A DNA stretch of 64,000 nt. It comes from Ralstonia sp. 25mfcol4.1. Its GTDB lineage: Bacteria > Pseudomonadota > Gammaproteobacteria > Burkholderiales > Burkholderiaceae. The notes beneath the pieces are model-generated. The model made no database searches and was not told where the DNA came from. It saw only the letters and a program-made list of their open reading frames with translations. The position numbers and the translations under genes are program-made. Positions 25,509 through 33,978 of this stretch are shown in pieces. Positions within the stretch are counted from its first letter, which is position 1; each line of letters opens with the position of its first letter. Location of the stretch: the NCBI RefSeq assembly GCF_900104095.1, contig NZ_FNJO01000003.1, forward strand, positions 372,001 through 436,000. The letters run 5' to 3'.

Positions 25509-26339
25509 ATGGGATACGTCACAACCAGGGACGGCGTTGATATCTTCTACAAGGACTGGGGACCGCGCGACGCTCAGGTGATCTTCTTTCATCACGGCTG
25601 GCCGCTTAGCGCCGATGACTGGGACGCGCAGATGCTGTTCTTCCTGGCGCACGGCTATCGGGTCGTGGCCCATGACCGCCGCGGCCATGGCCGGTCGAGC
25701 CAGGTCTGGGACGGCCACGACATGGACCACTACGCCGATGACGTGGCGGCGGTGGTGAAACATCTGGGCGTGCAGAAGGCCGTCCACGTCGGCCACTCCA
25801 CGGGCGGCGGCGAGGTCATCCACTACGTTGCCCGCCATGGCGAGGACCGCGTCGCCAAGGCCGTGCTTGTCAGCGCGGTGCCGCCGCTGATGGTCAAGAC
25901 CGAAAGCAACCCGGGCGGCCTTCCCAAGGACGTCTTCGACGGTTTCCAGGCGCAGCTTGCCGCCAATCGTGCGCAGTTCTACCTCGACATTCCTACCGGA
26001 CCGTTCTACGGCTACAACCGCCCGAACGCGAAACCGTCCGAAGGGGTCATCCGCAACTGGTGGCGCCAGGGCATGATGGGCAGCGCCAAGGCGCACTACG
26101 ACGGCATCGTGGCGTTCTCGCAGACCGATTTCACCGAGGATCTGAAGCGCGCCACGATCCCCGTCCTGGTCATGCACGGCGACGACGACCAGATCGTTCC
26201 CTATGCCGACTCGGCGCCGCTGTCGGCCAAGCTGCTGAAGAACGGAACGCTGAAGACCTATCCGGGATTTCCGCACGGCATGCCCACGACCAACGCCGAC
26301 ACGATCAATGCCGATCTGCTGGCGTTTGTGCGCGGTTAA
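25509..26339 (+). CDS. Alpha/beta hydrolase, arylesterase/non-haem chloroperoxidase type
   Basis: A 276-residue esterase or perhydrolase. The nucleophile is Ser97 in VGHSTGGG, the acid Asp227 in MHGDDDQIVP and the base His256 in GFPHGM. The oxyanion-hole strand is FFHHGWPLSADDW. This group hydrolyses aryl esters and can form peracids from H2O2 (known for the family). No signal peptide is present. AGGAG precedes the ATG by 9 bases. It stands alone, with a decayed region downstream. Confidence 0.93.
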   Translation: MGYVTTRDGVDIFYKDWGPRDAQVIFFHHGWPLSADDWDAQMLFFLAHGYRVVAHDRRGHGRSSQVWDGHDMDHYADDVAAVVKHLGVQKAVHVGHSTGGGEVIHYVARHGEDRVAKAVLVSAVPPLMVKTESNPGGLPKDVFDGFQAQLAANRAQFYLDIPTGPFYGYNRPNAKPSEGVIRNWWRQGMMGSAKAHYDGIVAFSQTDFTEDLKRATIPVLVMHGDDDQIVPYADSAPLSAKLLKNGTLKTYPGFPHGMPTTNADTINADLLAFVRG

Positions 26340-26844
26340 ACACCTCGCGTGCCGGGATCGCAGCCGCAGCGCGGCCGTCGATCTCGGCGCCGTCAGTTCA
26401 CGGCGCGGCGATCCGCTGGGGCAGCGTCGCCGCCCTGATCCCGATCACCCATCCCTCCGTGCAGGCAAGGAACCTGAAGGGGCTGGTGGCCGACTCGCAG
26501 ACGCGACCGGGCGGCCCGTCGTACGGCCGCGCCGGCACCGTCAGCACGCCCACCTGGCCGGCGAGTTGCTCAAGGCCCGCACGGGACTGAAGGCCGGATG
26601 ACATCGGGGTAGCCGGCGCGCCGCCCCGCGGCGGGGTGCGGTTGCCCCAAAGTGCCATTGCGCCCCGTCCACCCGGCCATAAAATGAAGTGGCGGGCGGT
26701 CCGGCCGGGCCGCCGGGAACGCGGCCGCCCGTTCCAGCCGATGCCCCGCACCCTGTGCGGGGTAGACCCCATGCAAAAGTGGGGCCGGCACGCCGGGCAG
26801 CGGCAACCCCTCGCGCCAACCGCATCGCGCAGACCAAGGCCGTC
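26340..26844. other. Gene-free stretch holding a Bug/TctC relic
   Basis: No intact gene is present. A TctC-like fragment lies at about 26414-26601. The remainder (26602-26844) is very GC-rich with short inverted repeats such as GCCCCGCACC..GTGCGGGG near 26740-26760, and nothing recognisable. Confidence 0.55.
26414..26601 (+). pseudogene. Decayed Bug/TctC binding-protein fragment
   Basis: One frame reads SVAALIPITHPSVQARNLKGLVADSQTRPG-GPSYGRAGTVS. This matches the middle of Bug proteins, where 'HPS..A.NLKELVA.AK..PG.L.YAS.G.GT' is standard. After a frame change the next frame continues HAHLAGELLKARTG, the expected next segment. Nothing of the N- or C-terminal thirds remains. I read it as a frameshifted internal relic of a fourth Bug gene. 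Confidence 0.65.
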
Positions 26845-27222
26845 ATGGACAAGCTAGGACGATCATGGCAGTGGCGGCCCCTTGTCGGGCTGGCTCTCCT
26901 GTCACTGTTGCCGGGCGGGGGCGGCGCGCTCGCGGCCGGTGCCAACATCATTCCGGTGACGCTCGCCAGCGCACCCCTGACCACGTTTGACCGCTCGTTC
27001 AGTGCCGCGGTGCGTGCGTTTCACGATGAGGGCGTGGCCGACATCAACGCCGACCGGCAAGCCGGCTCCATCACGGGCCATGCGGGAACCACCACGATCA
27101 GTGCCGCGTTCCGCAGGCAATCCGATGGCACGCTCAATGTCCAGTTCGCCTCGCCAGACCCGAAAGCCACGGATCTGGTGCAGCGCATCTACAACGCCTA
27201 CAACCGGCGCATGGGACGATGA
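26845..27222 (+). CDS. Small secreted hypothetical protein
   Basis: A 125-residue predicted periplasmic protein with a signal helix (LVGLALLSLLPGGGGALAAGA). The mature part (TTFDRSFSAAVRAFHDEGVADINADRQAGSITGHAG.., LNVQFASPDPKATDLVQRIYNAYNRRMGR) has an alpha/beta look but no family I recognise. Its stop overlaps the DUF2950 start (ATGA at 27219-27222), so it heads a coupled three-gene exported-protein operon. The nearest start with a plausible signal peptide is the ATG at 26845. Confidence 0.7.
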   Translation: MDKLGRSWQWRPLVGLALLSLLPGGGGALAAGANIIPVTLASAPLTTFDRSFSAAVRAFHDEGVADINADRQAGSITGHAGTTTISAAFRRQSDGTLNVQFASPDPKATDLVQRIYNAYNRRMGR

Positions 27223-28157
27223 CATCCGCGCGCAAAGGGACCGATGCCATGACAATGCGGCCGCGTCCGTTCCGGATGCGCCTGGGTGCGCCGCGCTCGT
27301 GGGGCCTGGCGACGCTGTTTTTCCTGCTGACCCAGGCGGCGCTTGCCCAGCAGCATTTCGGCACAGCCCAGGATGGCATGCTGGCGTTCGGCCAGGCCGT
27401 GCTGGCCGACGACCAGCCCGCGCTTACGCAGATGCTCGGCGACGACTTCCGGGCCATCGTCCCGCCCGTGGGCGACGCGGCCCGCGAGACGTTCGTGCGC
27501 GCGTGGAATGTGTCCCACACCGTTCGAACGGCCAATGGCCATGCTTTCATCGTGGTGGGCGACGACGGCTGGACCCTGCCCGTGCCGCTGGTGAAACGCA
27601 CGGCGGGCTGGCAATTCGACACCCAGGCCGGCCTGCAGGAAATGCGTGTGCGCCGCATCGGCCGCAACGAACTGGCCGCGATACAAACCCTGCTGGCCAT
27701 CCGGGACGCCCAGGACGACTATGCCGAGACCACGCACGACGGCGAAACGCTCCACGTCTACGCGAGCAAGCTGGCCAGTTCGCCCGGCAGGCACGACGGC
27801 CTGTACTGGCCGACCGGGCCCAACGAGCCCCCGAGCCCGCTGGGCGAGGCCTTCAGCGATGCCAGCCGGCCGAACCAGAGCGAGGACGGCTACAACGGAT
27901 ACCGCTTCAGGCTGCTCACGGCACAGGGCAAGCATGCCCAGTCCGGCGCGATGAACTACGTGGTGGACGGCAAGCTCTTCGGCGGCTTCGCGGTGATCGC
28001 CTGGCCCGTGCGCTATGGCGACACCGGCGTGATGACGTTCATGGTGAACCACCTCGGCGTCGTCTACGAACGCAATCTCGGCCCGCAAACCGCCATGAAG
28101 GCATCCGGCATCCAGACATTCGATCCAGCTCCGGGCTGGAGGCGGGTAGCCCCATGA
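27219..28157 (+). CDS. DUF2950 exported protein
   Basis: A 312-residue exported protein. The signal is the segment ending TLFFLLTQAALAQQ. The body has the DUF2950 features: AARETFVRAWNVSHTV, DDGWTLPVPLVKR..GWQFDTQAGLQEMRVRRIGRNELAAIQTLLAIRDAQDDYA, the DGYNGYRFRLLTAQG motif and GVMTFMVNHLGVVYERNLG. Function is unknown. It is translationally coupled to both neighbours (ATGA overlaps at 27219 and 28154). DUF2950 and DUF3300 genes are commonly found together, so the products may act as a pair in the periplasm. Confidence 0.88.
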   Translation: MTSARKGTDAMTMRPRPFRMRLGAPRSWGLATLFFLLTQAALAQQHFGTAQDGMLAFGQAVLADDQPALTQMLGDDFRAIVPPVGDAARETFVRAWNVSHTVRTANGHAFIVVGDDGWTLPVPLVKRTAGWQFDTQAGLQEMRVRRIGRNELAAIQTLLAIRDAQDDYAETTHDGETLHVYASKLASSPGRHDGLYWPTGPNEPPSPLGEAFSDASRPNQSEDGYNGYRFRLLTAQGKHAQSGAMNYVVDGKLFGGFAVIAWPVRYGDTGVMTFMVNHLGVVYERNLGPQTAMKASGIQTFDPAPGWRRVAP

Positions 28158-29320
28158 AGCGCATGGCCATCGCGACGGGCTGCGTCGCGCTGATGCTGGC
28201 GGGGTGCCAGACGAATCCACCATCCAAGGGCGCCCCGGCCGCCGCGCAATCACCGGCGGCTGCACAGGCACAGTCACTGGATCAGGCACGTCTGGCGGCC
28301 GTGCAGAAGCCGGCCGGCGTCGCCTACAAGCCCGAGGAGATCGAGGCACTGGTAGCCCCGATCGCGCTGTATCCGGACACCTTGCTCTCGCAGGTGCTGA
28401 TGGCTTCCACCTACCCCATGGAAATCGTCCTGGCCGCCCGCTGGCTGAAAGCCCGTCCGGACCTGAAAGGCGACGCCGCCATCCAGGCCGCGCAAAGCGA
28501 GCCGTGGGACGCCAGCGTCAAGTCGATGCTGGCCTTTCCGCAGGTGCTGGAGCCGATGAACGACAAGATCGACTGGACGCAGAATCTGGGCGATGCCTTC
28601 CTGGCGCAGCAGAAGGATGTCTTCGATGCCATCCAGCGGCTGCGTGCGAAGGCACGGCAGGCCGGCAACCTGCAATCGAATGCCCAGCAAACGGTCACCA
28701 CGCAGACCACGGCGGCGGGCCAGAGCGTCGTGATCATCGAGCCCGCCAACCCGCAAACCATCTACGTGCCGGCGTACGACCCTGGCGTCGTGTACGGCCC
28801 GTGGGCTTATCCCGCATATCCGTACTACTACTGGCCGCCCTACCCCGCCTACTATCCCGGCTACGGCTCTGGCATCGCGTTCGGCGTGGGGCTGATCACG
28901 GCGGCGGCGATCTTCGGCAATTGCGACTGGAACAACAACAACGTCCACGTCGAACATCACAAGGCCCGCAACATCGATCGCAACTTCGATTCCAGCAGGC
29001 TGAGCGGAGACCGCTGGCAGCATGACGCACGCCATCGCCAGGGCGTGGCCTACCGCGATAGCGCGTCGCGCGAGAAGTTTGGACGTAGTTCGCCCGGCGC
29101 GGAAACCCGCAACGGATTCCGGGGTCGCGACGGCTCTGCGGGTCGTGACAGCGGGTTCAACGGGGTCGGCAATGGTCGTGGCGAGATGCAACGCGACATG
29201 AACCGCGGCAATGCGAGCCTCGGCTCAGGCTCGAATCGTGGGAATGCCGGCGGCTTCCGGGGCGGAGGCGGTGGCGGCGGGCGTGGATTCGGCGGCGGCG
29301 GCCGGGGTGGGCGGCGCTAG
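28154..29320 (+). CDS. DUF3300 lipoprotein with a Gly-rich tail
   Basis: A 388-residue predicted lipoprotein (lipobox LAGC, Cys18). The DUF3300 core covers residues ~55-230: IEALVAPIALYPDTLLSQVLMASTYPMEIVLAARWL, PWDASVKSMLAFPQVLEPMN, and PANPQTIYVPAYDPGVVYGPW. A Tyr/Pro-rich patch (YPAYPYYYWPPYPAYYPGY) is followed by a hydrophobic hairpin. The tail is basic, Asn/Arg/Gly-rich and low-complexity, ending in poly-Gly/Arg. It could bind wall or nucleic acid, but this is speculation. It is the last gene of the coupled operon. Confidence 0.88.
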   Translation: MKRMAIATGCVALMLAGCQTNPPSKGAPAAAQSPAAAQAQSLDQARLAAVQKPAGVAYKPEEIEALVAPIALYPDTLLSQVLMASTYPMEIVLAARWLKARPDLKGDAAIQAAQSEPWDASVKSMLAFPQVLEPMNDKIDWTQNLGDAFLAQQKDVFDAIQRLRAKARQAGNLQSNAQQTVTTQTTAAGQSVVIIEPANPQTIYVPAYDPGVVYGPWAYPAYPYYYWPPYPAYYPGYGSGIAFGVGLITAAAIFGNCDWNNNNVHVEHHKARNIDRNFDSSRLSGDRWQHDARHRQGVAYRDSASREKFGRSSPGAETRNGFRGRDGSAGRDSGFNGVGNGRGEMQRDMNRGNASLGSGSNRGNAGGFRGGGGGGGRGFGGGGRGGRR

Positions 29321-29401
29321 GCAAGCCCCCTGCGGCTGCCGGCGGGACGGCCGGCGTCGCCGCCCACCGGCCGTTCCTCTTGGTCTGCGGCGGCGACCGT
29401 C

Positions 29402-30847
29402 TCACTTTACCGGTTCGAAATCGCCCGGTTTCCAGCTCTTGTCGAATGCCGCCGGCTCCGGGCCATAGATGCGGATGTAGGCAAACCATCCCTTGCCCGG
29501 GGTGGTCTTGATCCAGCGATTTTCCTTGCCTGCCGGCGCCGTCGGGCCAACGTAGAGATCCAGCGGGGCATTGGTCGGCACGCCCTTGAGTTCGAACAGC
29601 GAGCGCAGGGCTGCCTTGTCCTGGTCGGTCTGCACCTGCGAGCGGGTTTCGGCGTCGTAGATCGTGACCGACCAGAACAGCTTGCCCGGCACCGGCTGGG
29701 GCAAGGTCAGCTTGTAGTGCTTGCCGCCTTCGAGGAATGCCCCGGTGCCGTCGCGCACGGCCATCCAGTACAGCGAACCGGCGCCGGCGCTGCGCCGGAA
29801 CATGGCGGGTGACGTGACGATGGCCTGCGCAAACCAGCGGTCGCGCGATTCCAGATCCATGCCTGCCGGCGTCTCGAACTGCGCGCTGCCGGGCGTCAGG
29901 CCCACCCACTCCCATTTCCGGTCAGGCCAGTTCACCCGGTCAGGACGGGCGCTGTCGAAGGCCGACACCAGCATCTGGTCGCGCCCGGCCCTGGCCGCGC
30001 GCTCCAGGATGTCCTTCATGCGCGCATCGGGATTGAACGGCTTGCCTTTCTCGATCCCCAGTTCGGCCAGCAAGCCGTACATGGGCAGGAATTGCGGCAC
30101 GATCCGTTCCTCGTCGATGATCTTCTGCAACACCTGCCAGAACTGGAGATTGCCTTCCCAGCGCAGCGACGAGCTGTCCATGCGCTGTTCGGTGGTATCG
30201 ACCAGCTTCAGCGGCACCGGACTCGCCGCCGACGACAGCGGATAGATCTTGATCGCGCGCAAGGCGTTGAGCGCGCGTGGCAGGTCTCCGCCGACCGGCA
30301 GCGCGCGCACGGCGAACAGGTTCTTGACTGACGGTGACGTGCCAACGTGGTAGCCCTTGGGAATCTTTCCCTTGTAGCCGGCCGGCACCACCAGGTGCTT
30401 GCCGCCCTTGCCGGCATCCGGCCCCGGAATACCCAGGTCCTGCACCCAACCCTGGTTGTGATCGTCGACCAGGCCGATATAGGGGCCGGGCGGAAGGTCG
30501 ATGACGACCGGCCCCTGGCTCAGATCGATCACGGCCGAAGCATAGGGCGTATCGGAGTTCAGGGTGAAGCCAACCTGCCGCGGGCCTGCCGCCGCCATGC
30601 CCCACGACTCTCCATCCTTGATCCCCAGCTCGCGGTTGCCGTTGAAGATGCCTTCCACCGAGACGGTCGGATACCAGAACCGATACGCCGTCATGGCGCG
30701 CTGGAAGTCCGCATCGTTGCGCGCGGCCTGTGTGGTCTGCGCAGTCGGATAGCCGCGCTCGAATACATACCCCCCGGCGCCTTGGGCCAAGCTGGCGGTC
30801 GATGCCGCTACCAGCAGCGTGAACAGCATCATCCTGGAACGTGCCAT
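29402..30847 (-). CDS. DUF1254/DUF1214 exported protein
   Basis: A 481-residue periplasmic protein with a signal (MMLFTLLVAASTASLAQG). The N-terminal DUF1254 part is YRFWYPTVSVEGIFNGNRELG, LNSDTPYASAVIDLSQGPVVIDLPPGPYIGLVDDHNQ. The C-terminal DUF1214 part is GKLFWSVTIYDAETRSQVQTDQDKAAL..SLFELKGVPTNAPLDLYVGPTAP and KGWFAYIRIYGPEP. Function is not established for the family. The ATG at 30847 is preceded by CGGAGAA. It is convergent with the DUF3300 gene. Confidence 0.88.
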   Translation of the reverse strand: MARSRMMLFTLLVAASTASLAQGAGGYVFERGYPTAQTTQAARNDADFQRAMTAYRFWYPTVSVEGIFNGNRELGIKDGESWGMAAAGPRQVGFTLNSDTPYASAVIDLSQGPVVIDLPPGPYIGLVDDHNQGWVQDLGIPGPDAGKGGKHLVVPAGYKGKIPKGYHVGTSPSVKNLFAVRALPVGGDLPRALNALRAIKIYPLSSAASPVPLKLVDTTEQRMDSSSLRWEGNLQFWQVLQKIIDEERIVPQFLPMYGLLAELGIEKGKPFNPDARMKDILERAARAGRDQMLVSAFDSARPDRVNWPDRKWEWVGLTPGSAQFETPAGMDLESRDRWFAQAIVTSPAMFRRSAGAGSLYWMAVRDGTGAFLEGGKHYKLTLPQPVPGKLFWSVTIYDAETRSQVQTDQDKAALRSLFELKGVPTNAPLDLYVGPTAPAGKENRWIKTTPGKGWFAYIRIYGPEPAAFDKSWKPGDFEPVK

Positions 30848-31149
30848 GCGAAATTCTCCGTTGAATTCTGCATACCCGCCATGTGGATCATTGCGGGCAT
30901 GACAATCGCCGGACGAGCATATCGCAAGACGCGCCCGCCCCATGACGGCCCCATGTTGAATGTTTTGATCGACGGATTTAAGAGAAATGGACAGGACCCA
31001 TCCGTCGCGCATAGGACAGCGCGTGCCGGATCAGCATTTCATTTGCAGTCGCCACCGAGATCCCGCCGGATCATTCAAAATCGCTGGCCCGACCCGCGTG
31101 ATGGGCCAGGCCGGGGGTCCATGGCGGGATGGCGGCCGTCAGTCGGCCG
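30848..31149. other. Gene-free stretch
   Basis: Presumed promoter region of the DUF1254 gene and 3' region of the molybdoenzyme gene. I see only a short tandem repeat of AGTCGGCCGTC (about three copies, 31130-31163) that runs into the last codons of the molybdoenzyme gene. Confidence 0.5.
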
Positions 31150-33444
31150 TCAGTCGGCCGTCACACGGCGAATCCGCACCGGAATGGACTTGGCCGCCGG
31201 GACGTGGCTTTCCTCGGCATGATGCCAAAGCGGCAGGAGCGGATTGCACTCGGGGAAATAGCCCGCCACGCATCCGGCAGGGATATCGAAAGGCACCAGT
31301 TCGAAGCCGTCCACGCGCCGGGCCACGCCGTCCGTCGTCACGGCTTCCAGGCTGACGGACTGCCCCGCCGACAGCCCAAGGCGCTCCATGTCGCCCTCGT
31401 TCATCAGCACCACCATTCGCGTGCCCTTGATGCCCCGGAACCGGTCATCGAGCGAATAGATCGTGGTATTGAACTGGTTGTCGCTGCGCAGCGTGAACAG
31501 CCGCAGTGTGTCTGCGCCCGTCTCGGGAGCGTCCGGGTCTTCGATCAGGGACTCAGGCGTAAAGAACTCGGCCTTGCCGCTTTTCGTCTTCCATTGCCGC
31601 TGGGCCACGGGCATCGGCCGATGAAAGCCGCCGGGCTCCCACATGCGTTCGTTGAGCCCGCGGAAGATGTCCGGATAAGTCTGCTCGATGGCGTCCCGGA
31701 CCAGCGCGTAATCATTCGCCCACGCACTCCAGTCGACACGACTGGCCGACCCGAGCACCGACCTGGCGATGCCCGCGACGATCTGCGGCTCGGACAGCAG
31801 CTCCGGGCCGGCCGGCTCGGCCACACCCCGCGAGCCGTGGAAACATCCCGTGCTGTCCTCCATCGATACCGACTGGGCGCCCTGGGCACGCTGGTCGATC
31901 TCGATACGGCTCAGGCATGGCAGTACATAGGAAATCGCCCCATGGACGAGGTGGCTCCGATTCAGCTTCGTGGTGATGCCCACCGTCAGGCGCAGCTTGC
32001 GCCAGGCAGGCTCGACCACGTAGCGGTCGGGCACCGACCGCACCAGATTGCCGCCCAGCTGCACCACGGCCTGAACGCTGCCATCGATGATGCCCCGGCA
32101 CGCGCCAACGGTATCCAGACCCTTCTCGCGCGGCGGCTCGAAGCCGTACTGCGATGCAAGTTTGTCGAGCGGGGCCAGTTCGGGCTTCTCGGTGATGCCG
32201 ACGGTACGCTGTCCCTGCACGTTCGAGTGCCCCCGGATCGGCGACGCACCGGCGCCCGGCTTGCCCAGGTTCCCGCGCAGCATCAGCAGGTTCGCGACCA
32301 TGCGCACGTTCTGTACGCCATGCCGATGCTGCGTCAGCCCCATCCCGAAATGCGCGATGACAGCCTTGGCATTGCCATACGCCACTGCCGCCTCGGTGAG
32401 GGCTGCGCGGGTCAGACCGCTCACGCGCGTAATGTCTTCCCACGCCGTCGCCTGCACGCAGTCGCTGAACGCGTCGAATCCTGTCGTGTGCTGCGCAATG
32501 AAGTCGCGGTCCAGCAGGCCGGTGCCGCCATTCAGGATGGCGTCGGCATCGGCTTCCAGGAGGGCCTTGCAGATGCCCATGATGGCGGCCGTGTCTCCGC
32601 CGGCCTTCACCTGGTGGTACTGCGTGCTGATCTGCGTGGCGCCCGGCGTCAGCATCTCGGCTGGGGATTGCGGGTTGACGAAGCTCACGAGGCCCGGCTC
32701 GCGAATCGGATTGAAGGTGATGATCGGGACGCCCCGCTTGCGCGCGTCCTGCAACGGGTGGAGCATGCGGGGGCTGTTCGTCCCGACGTTCTGCCCGAAA
32801 AAGAACATCAGGTCGGTTTTTTCGAAGTCATCCAGCGTGATGGTGCCCACGCCAACGCCGATGGACGCCTTCAGCCCGACCGACGTGCTTTCATGGCACA
32901 TGTTCGAACTGTCCGGCATATTGTTGGTGCCATACATGCGCGCAAACAGCTGGTACATGTACGCAGTCTCCAGCGATGCCCGCCCGGAGGTATAGAACAC
33001 CACGGACTTCGGATCCATCGCGCGAAGTTCCCGCCCGATTTCATCGAACGCCTGCGCCCACGTTACCTGGACGTATTTGTCGGTGCTCGCGTCCCAGCGC
33101 AGCGGCACGGTTACGCGGCCGGCATCCTCCAGGTCGTGGTCATGCCATTGTTCCAGTTCCGCGACGGTGTGACGCTCGAAAAAATCGGCCGCGATGCTGC
33201 GGGCAGTCAAATCCCACGCAGTCGCCTTGGCACCGTTTTCGCAAAACTCGAAGGCGTGTGGATCCCTCGGCTTCGCCCAGGAACAGCTGACGCACATGAA
33301 GCCGTCCGGCTTGTTCTGGTGCGCCAGCGCCTGGCTCGCCCGGACCGGCACATGCTCGTGCACGAGGATCCTTGCCACGGCCTTGAGCGATCCCCACCCG
33401 CCGGCGGATCCGGTGGGATTGGCTTCTGTCTTACCGTGTTTCAT
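31150..33444 (-). CDS. FdhF/YdeP-family molybdopterin oxidoreductase
   Basis: A 764-residue cytoplasmic bis-MGD enzyme of the formate-dehydrogenase-like YdeP group. Cys51 and Cys54 (FMCVSC) with Cys68 suggest a degenerate N-terminal metal site. Cys183 in SSNMCHESTSVGL occupies the Mo-ligand position of Fdh/Nap enzymes. MGD-binding segments are FFGQNVGTNSPRMLHPLQDARKRG, LGGNLVRSVPD and the C-terminal LFTLRSDNQFNTTIYSLDDRFRG. No signal peptide, membrane or electron-transfer subunit is nearby. In E. coli YdeP is linked to acid resistance, but the reaction is unknown. AAGGAG precedes the ATG. The gene overlaps the end of the short gene upstream by 14 bp. Confidence 0.9.
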   Translation of the reverse strand: MKHGKTEANPTGSAGGWGSLKAVARILVHEHVPVRASQALAHQNKPDGFMCVSCSWAKPRDPHAFEFCENGAKATAWDLTARSIAADFFERHTVAELEQWHDHDLEDAGRVTVPLRWDASTDKYVQVTWAQAFDEIGRELRAMDPKSVVFYTSGRASLETAYMYQLFARMYGTNNMPDSSNMCHESTSVGLKASIGVGVGTITLDDFEKTDLMFFFGQNVGTNSPRMLHPLQDARKRGVPIITFNPIREPGLVSFVNPQSPAEMLTPGATQISTQYHQVKAGGDTAAIMGICKALLEADADAILNGGTGLLDRDFIAQHTTGFDAFSDCVQATAWEDITRVSGLTRAALTEAAVAYGNAKAVIAHFGMGLTQHRHGVQNVRMVANLLMLRGNLGKPGAGASPIRGHSNVQGQRTVGITEKPELAPLDKLASQYGFEPPREKGLDTVGACRGIIDGSVQAVVQLGGNLVRSVPDRYVVEPAWRKLRLTVGITTKLNRSHLVHGAISYVLPCLSRIEIDQRAQGAQSVSMEDSTGCFHGSRGVAEPAGPELLSEPQIVAGIARSVLGSASRVDWSAWANDYALVRDAIEQTYPDIFRGLNERMWEPGGFHRPMPVAQRQWKTKSGKAEFFTPESLIEDPDAPETGADTLRLFTLRSDNQFNTTIYSLDDRFRGIKGTRMVVLMNEGDMERLGLSAGQSVSLEAVTTDGVARRVDGFELVPFDIPAGCVAGYFPECNPLLPLWHHAEESHVPAAKSIPVRIRRVTAD

Positions 33445-33790
33445 GGGGCGCTCCTTCGCGTGGCCCCCCGTCGGCGAGTTCGCCGATAAAGACGGCGCTG
33501 TGCCTGGACAGCAGCGCCTTTGCGCCGTCCAGTTGCGTGACCGGCACATCGGACACGATCAATCGTGCCGCGCATCCGTCCGGCTGCTCGGCACCGTCGG
33601 CGCTCTGCACCCCGACGATTTCCACCATCAGGCTCCGGAGCTCCGCCAGAAAGCCCTCGCCACCCGCTTCCTTTTCACTCTCGGCAGCCAGCCGCAAGGC
33701 AACCTTGAACTCCGGGTACGTCTCGACAAGCGCCTGGCACGCAGCCCCGGCCGCGGCGCTCTCGGCAAATCCGGCAACTATGGTTGGCAT
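33431..33790 (-). CDS. Small hypothetical protein coupled to the molybdoenzyme
   Basis: A 119-residue soluble protein starting MPTIVAGFAES, with CGGAGA upstream. It has an alternating alpha/beta pattern: AACQALVETYPEFKVALRLAAESEKEAGGEGFLAELRSLMVEIVGV, then ARLIVSDVPVTQLDGAKALLSRHSAVFIGEL. I do not recognise a family. Its 3' end overlaps the YdeP-like gene by 14 bp, implying a joint role such as maturation or regulation. The general look is of an alpha/beta stress protein. Confidence 0.7.
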   Translation of the reverse strand: MPTIVAGFAESAAAGAACQALVETYPEFKVALRLAAESEKEAGGEGFLAELRSLMVEIVGVQSADGAEQPDGCAARLIVSDVPVTQLDGAKALLSRHSAVFIGELADGGPREGAPHETR

Positions 33791-33978
33791 GACATCTCCG
33801 TGATTCGGCGAATGATCCCCCGGACAGTGCAAATAGCGTGCCCGCGGACCTCCCTTTGCCTCTCGCGTACTGGCGGGGCTCGCCAGACTCGCCGGGCACA
33901 TTCGATGCATGCCGCGACCTCATCCGGGGCCGGCCACGAGGGCTGTCCCTGCCGATCCCACATTGCCTGGAGCGAAAC

